A stretch of 52,958 bases of DNA. It comes from Bryobacterales bacterium (GTDB lineage Bacteria; Acidobacteriota; Terriglobia; Bryobacterales; Bryobacteraceae). A program made the translations under genes and the position numbers. The stretch is from contig CANFEY010000031.1 in NCBI GenBank assembly GCA_947446025.1, positions 1 through 52,958 on the forward strand. Direction: 5' to 3'. Under the pieces are notes generated by a model that did no database searches, had not been told where the DNA came from, and saw only the letters and a list, made by a program, of their open reading frames with translations. Positions 50,911-52,958 of this stretch are shown one piece after another. The stretch's first letter is position 1. The number at the start of each line of letters is the position of its first letter.

Positions 50911-51752
50911 GCGCGTTGGTTTGTCCCACGATCGCCGCGGTTCGCGAAGCCGTGCGCACGGCTCGAGAGCAGGGAAAGACTATCGGCGTGGTGCCGACCA
51001 TGGGCGCTTTGCACGAAGGCCACGCGTCATTGATGCGGCAGGCTCGCGCGGAGACGGGTTACTTGGTGGTCACGGTGTTCGTAAATCCACTTCAGTTCGA
51101 CCGGCCTGAGGACTTGGCTCGCTATCCACGGGATCTGGCGACGGATGTGAAGTTGTGTGAGCGCATGGGTGCCGAAGCGGTGTTTGCGCCTTCGGCCGAA
51201 GAGATGTATCCGGGCGAGTTGCTGACGACGGTGGAAGTGACCGGCGTATCGGACAAGCTGGAAGGCGAGTTCCGGCCGGGACACTTCAAGGGCGTGGCGA
51301 CGGTGGTGGCGAAGTTGCTCAACATTGTCGGCGCGGATCGGGCGTATTTCGGCGAGAAGGACGCGCAGCAGTTGGCGGTGATCCAGAAGATGGCGGCGGA
51401 TTTGAATCTGCCGTCGCGGATCGTGCCGGTGGCCACCGTGCGCGAGCGCGATGGGCTGGCTTTGAGTTCGCGCAACCGATTGTTGACGGAAGAGCAGCGG
51501 CGGGTGGCTCCGGCGTTGTACCGGGCGTTGTCGGCGGCTCGGGACCGGATACAGGGGGGCGCGAGTCCGGGGGAGGCTCGGGAGGCGGCGCTGGCAGCGC
51601 TCGCGGCGACGCCGGATATTCAGGTGCAATATCTGGAGGTCGCCGACGCGGCGACGATGCAGCCGGTGGAGCGGATTGAAGGGCACGTGCGTGTGGCGGC
51701 GGCCGTGTGGCTGGGGAAGGTGCGGCTGATCGACAACGTGCTGGTGGGGTGA
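50907..51752 (+). CDS. panC: Pantoate-beta-alanine ligase
   Basis: 281 residues from ATG 50907. The HIGH-like motif PTMGALHEGHASL (30-42), FVNPLQF, YFGEKDAQQLAVI and ALSSRNRLL are present. It joins pantoate and beta-alanine using ATP, the step after PanB/PanE. panE and panD are not in this window. Confidence 0.97.
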   Translation: MSALVCPTIAAVREAVRTAREQGKTIGVVPTMGALHEGHASLMRQARAETGYLVVTVFVNPLQFDRPEDLARYPRDLATDVKLCERMGAEAVFAPSAEEMYPGELLTTVEVTGVSDKLEGEFRPGHFKGVATVVAKLLNIVGADRAYFGEKDAQQLAVIQKMAADLNLPSRIVPVATVRERDGLALSSRNRLLTEEQRRVAPALYRALSAARDRIQGGASPGEAREAALAALAATPDIQVQYLEVADAATMQPVERIEGHVRVAAAVWLGKVRLIDNVLVG

Positions 51753-51774
51753 GGAACTTTACATAAAAAAGAAC

Positions 51775-51803
51775 TTGACATGGAGAATAGCTCTGCGTAG
51801 TAT
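51775..51803 (+). promoter_or_regulatory. Consensus promoter abutting a start codon
   Basis: TTGACA (51775-51780), a 17-base spacer and TAGTAT (51798-51803); the ATG of the CreD-like gene is at 51809, five bases on. Transcription would begin at about the first base of the ATG, so the mRNA would be leaderless. Confidence 0.75.
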
Positions 51804-51808
51804 GGGCT

Positions 51809-52822
51809 ATGTTCCCTCGCATCCTCGCCATCGCCGCGATCCTGGTTGGCAGCTCCTTTGCTTGGTTTGTTCTGGGCGGAACGATCACGTCCCGCACTGA
51901 CTCCAGTAGCGGACGCCTCCGCGACCAAGTAAGTTCGGTTTGGGGCGCGCCCCAGCGCCAGTTGGCACCCACCTTGGTCAACGGCACACGCCAGTTCTTC
52001 CCGGACGCGAGTGAGATTCTGGTCGGGCTCAAGCTGGAGCATCGGCGCAAAGGGCTGCTGTGGTACTCAACCTACAGCTCTGAATTTCAAGCCGACTACG
52101 ATTTCCGCAATACCGAATCGGAAGTCCGACAGGTGCAGTTCTGGTGGCCATTTCCCGCGGCGGGGGCGGTCTATGACGACCTGCAGTTCACTCTGGATGG
52201 GTCCGCTGTGCCGCCGCAGATCCAGAACGAACACGCCATGCTCACGGCCAGTTTGGGGCCCGGCAAGGTGGTTCGGCTCCGCGTTCACTACCGGTCCCAG
52301 GGGCTCGATTCGTGGCGCTATTCCTTCGGCAAGGAGATTCAGGCGCTGCCTAATTTTCATTTGCGCGTGAGCACCGATTTCCGGGCGGTCGATTTTGCGG
52401 AGAACACTCTGGCTCCCACGGCGAAGCAGGAACTTGGGCAGGGCTGGCGGCTGGATTGGACGTATCGCAATCTGTTTGCGGGACGCGAAATTTCGGTGGT
52501 GATGCCGGAGCGCGCGCAGCCGGGGCCGCTGGCGGCGCAGATCAGCTTCTTCGCGCCGGTGTCGTTGCTGTTCTTCTTCTTCGTGATGCTGATGCTCACG
52601 GCGCGGCGGGGCGTGGAACTCCATCCCATGAACTACTTCTTCCTGGCGTGCTCATTCTTCGCCTTCCACCTGTTGATGGCGTACTTGGTGGACCACATCG
52701 ACATCTATGCCGCGTTCGGCATCTCGGCGGCGGTGTCTATTTTCCTGGTGGTGAGTTACCTGCGTGCGGTCGCGGGGACGAGCTTCGCTATCCGCGAAGC
52801 CGCGATTGCCCAGTTTCAGTAG
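51809..52822 (+). CDS. CreD-like membrane protein, apparently truncated at the C-terminus
   Basis: 337 residues. N-terminal signal-anchor helix, a periplasmic beta domain of about 220 residues (ILVGLKLEHRRKGLLWYSTYSSEF, WWPFPAAGAVYDDLQFTLDG), then membrane helices (SFFAPVSLLFFFFVMLML, HPMNYFFLACSFFAFHLLMAYLVDH, FGISAAVSIFLVVSYLRAV) typical of CreD-like inner-membrane proteins. Relatives continue after AAIAQF with two or more helices; here the frame ends AQFQ-TAG exactly where a TGTCCGGC sequence starts, so the gene was probably cut by an insertion. The promoter just upstream is intact. Function in CreD proteins is linked to envelope stress and colicin tolerance. Confidence 0.65.
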   Translation: MFPRILAIAAILVGSSFAWFVLGGTITSRTDSSSGRLRDQVSSVWGAPQRQLAPTLVNGTRQFFPDASEILVGLKLEHRRKGLLWYSTYSSEFQADYDFRNTESEVRQVQFWWPFPAAGAVYDDLQFTLDGSAVPPQIQNEHAMLTASLGPGKVVRLRVHYRSQGLDSWRYSFGKEIQALPNFHLRVSTDFRAVDFAENTLAPTAKQELGQGWRLDWTYRNLFAGREISVVMPERAQPGPLAAQISFFAPVSLLFFFFVMLMLTARRGVELHPMNYFFLACSFFAFHLLMAYLVDHIDIYAAFGISAAVSIFLVVSYLRAVAGTSFAIREAAIAQFQ

Positions 52823-52958
52823 TGTCCGGCTATAAGTCGAACAGATTCAGCTGGTTGAAAAATGGGTCTGATTTTTCTCCGGTATGTTGTAGCTGAAGGG
52901 CCTGTAGAATGGGCGTCCGCTCGAAAATGGTGACGCTGACAACCTGTAGGATTTGGTA
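52823..52958 (+). mobile_element. Probable left end of an insertion sequence (cut by the window edge)
   Basis: The 136 bases begin TGTCCGGCTATAAG directly after the truncated CreD-like frame, and the sequence is less GC-rich than its surroundings. AGTGTCCGGC-type ends are familiar to me from insertion sequences. An open frame starts at ATG 52909 (MGVRSKMVTL) and runs off the window; it may be the start of a transposase, but it is too short to identify. Confidence 0.4.

Noticed and set aside
52909-52958. Start of a transposase gene as a separate CDS
   Set aside because: Only 16 codons before the window ends; too short to identify, so mentioned only under the mobile element.

Overview
The window looks like a chromosomal segment of an acidobacterium of the Solibacter/Bryobacter lineage. 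Two very large secreted proteins end in the Solibacter-type C-terminal domain (TIGR03437 family), and one of them carries SBBP repeats. The accessory content also fits that group: a DUF1552 Tat protein next to an ankyrin protein, DUF5818-, DUF6152- and DUF1684-like secreted proteins, a sulfatase and a secreted sugar dehydrogenase. The DNA is GC-rich and tightly packed, with many ATGA, GTGA or TAATG overlaps between consecutive genes and several convergent gene ends that touch or overlap. This assignment comes from family recognition by eye; no database search was run.

Layout. 0.2-7.5 kb: a heme c/copper monooxygenase-like protein and the two giant surface proteins. 7.5-10.7 kb: a short MetE-like methyltransferase, DinB, and three small exported proteins. 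10.7-11.4 kb: a vapBC toxin-antitoxin pair with a perfect palindrome over its start codon. 11.4-14.0 kb: a YtrA-type GntR regulator with an ABC exporter operon; the ATPase has a frameshift and one of two tandem permeases an in-frame TGA, although the operator is perfect. 14.1-17.9 kb: exported proteins, then a YceI protein abutting a monoheme beta-barrel protein that resembles a Cyc2-type cytochrome-porin. 17.9-25.4 kb: ankyrin, DUF1552, sulfatase, NTF2-like, PQQ-type dehydrogenase and a frameshifted PhoD phosphatase. 25.5-31.5 kb: a dehydrogenase, the alkylation-repair genes ogt and a nonsense-mutated 3-methyladenine glycosylase, a lone Cas6-like RAMP protein, a GT39-like transferase and a wrecked YhcG-type nuclease.

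31.5-52.8 kb is mostly housekeeping. It holds thpR-plsY-gpsA running by overlaps into an ECF sigma factor, its zinc anti-sigma factor and a DUF3106 protein; then recQ, a copper-binding lipoprotein, recO-glyQ-glyS-ppdK, an M28 peptidase, the complete iscRSUA-hscBA-iscX cluster without ferredoxin, and panBC. The last gene, a CreD-like membrane protein, stops abruptly where the sequence turns into what looks like the end of an insertion element.

Three themes cross the window. First, seven accessory genes are broken while every housekeeping gene is intact. Second, at least eight genes have a TAnnnT -10 hexamer ending only 5-7 nt before the start codon; one of them has a perfect TTGACA-17 bp promoter, which points to leaderless mRNAs. 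Third, the most unusual intact unit is the YceI plus heme-barrel pair. No rRNA, tRNA or CRISPR array was seen.
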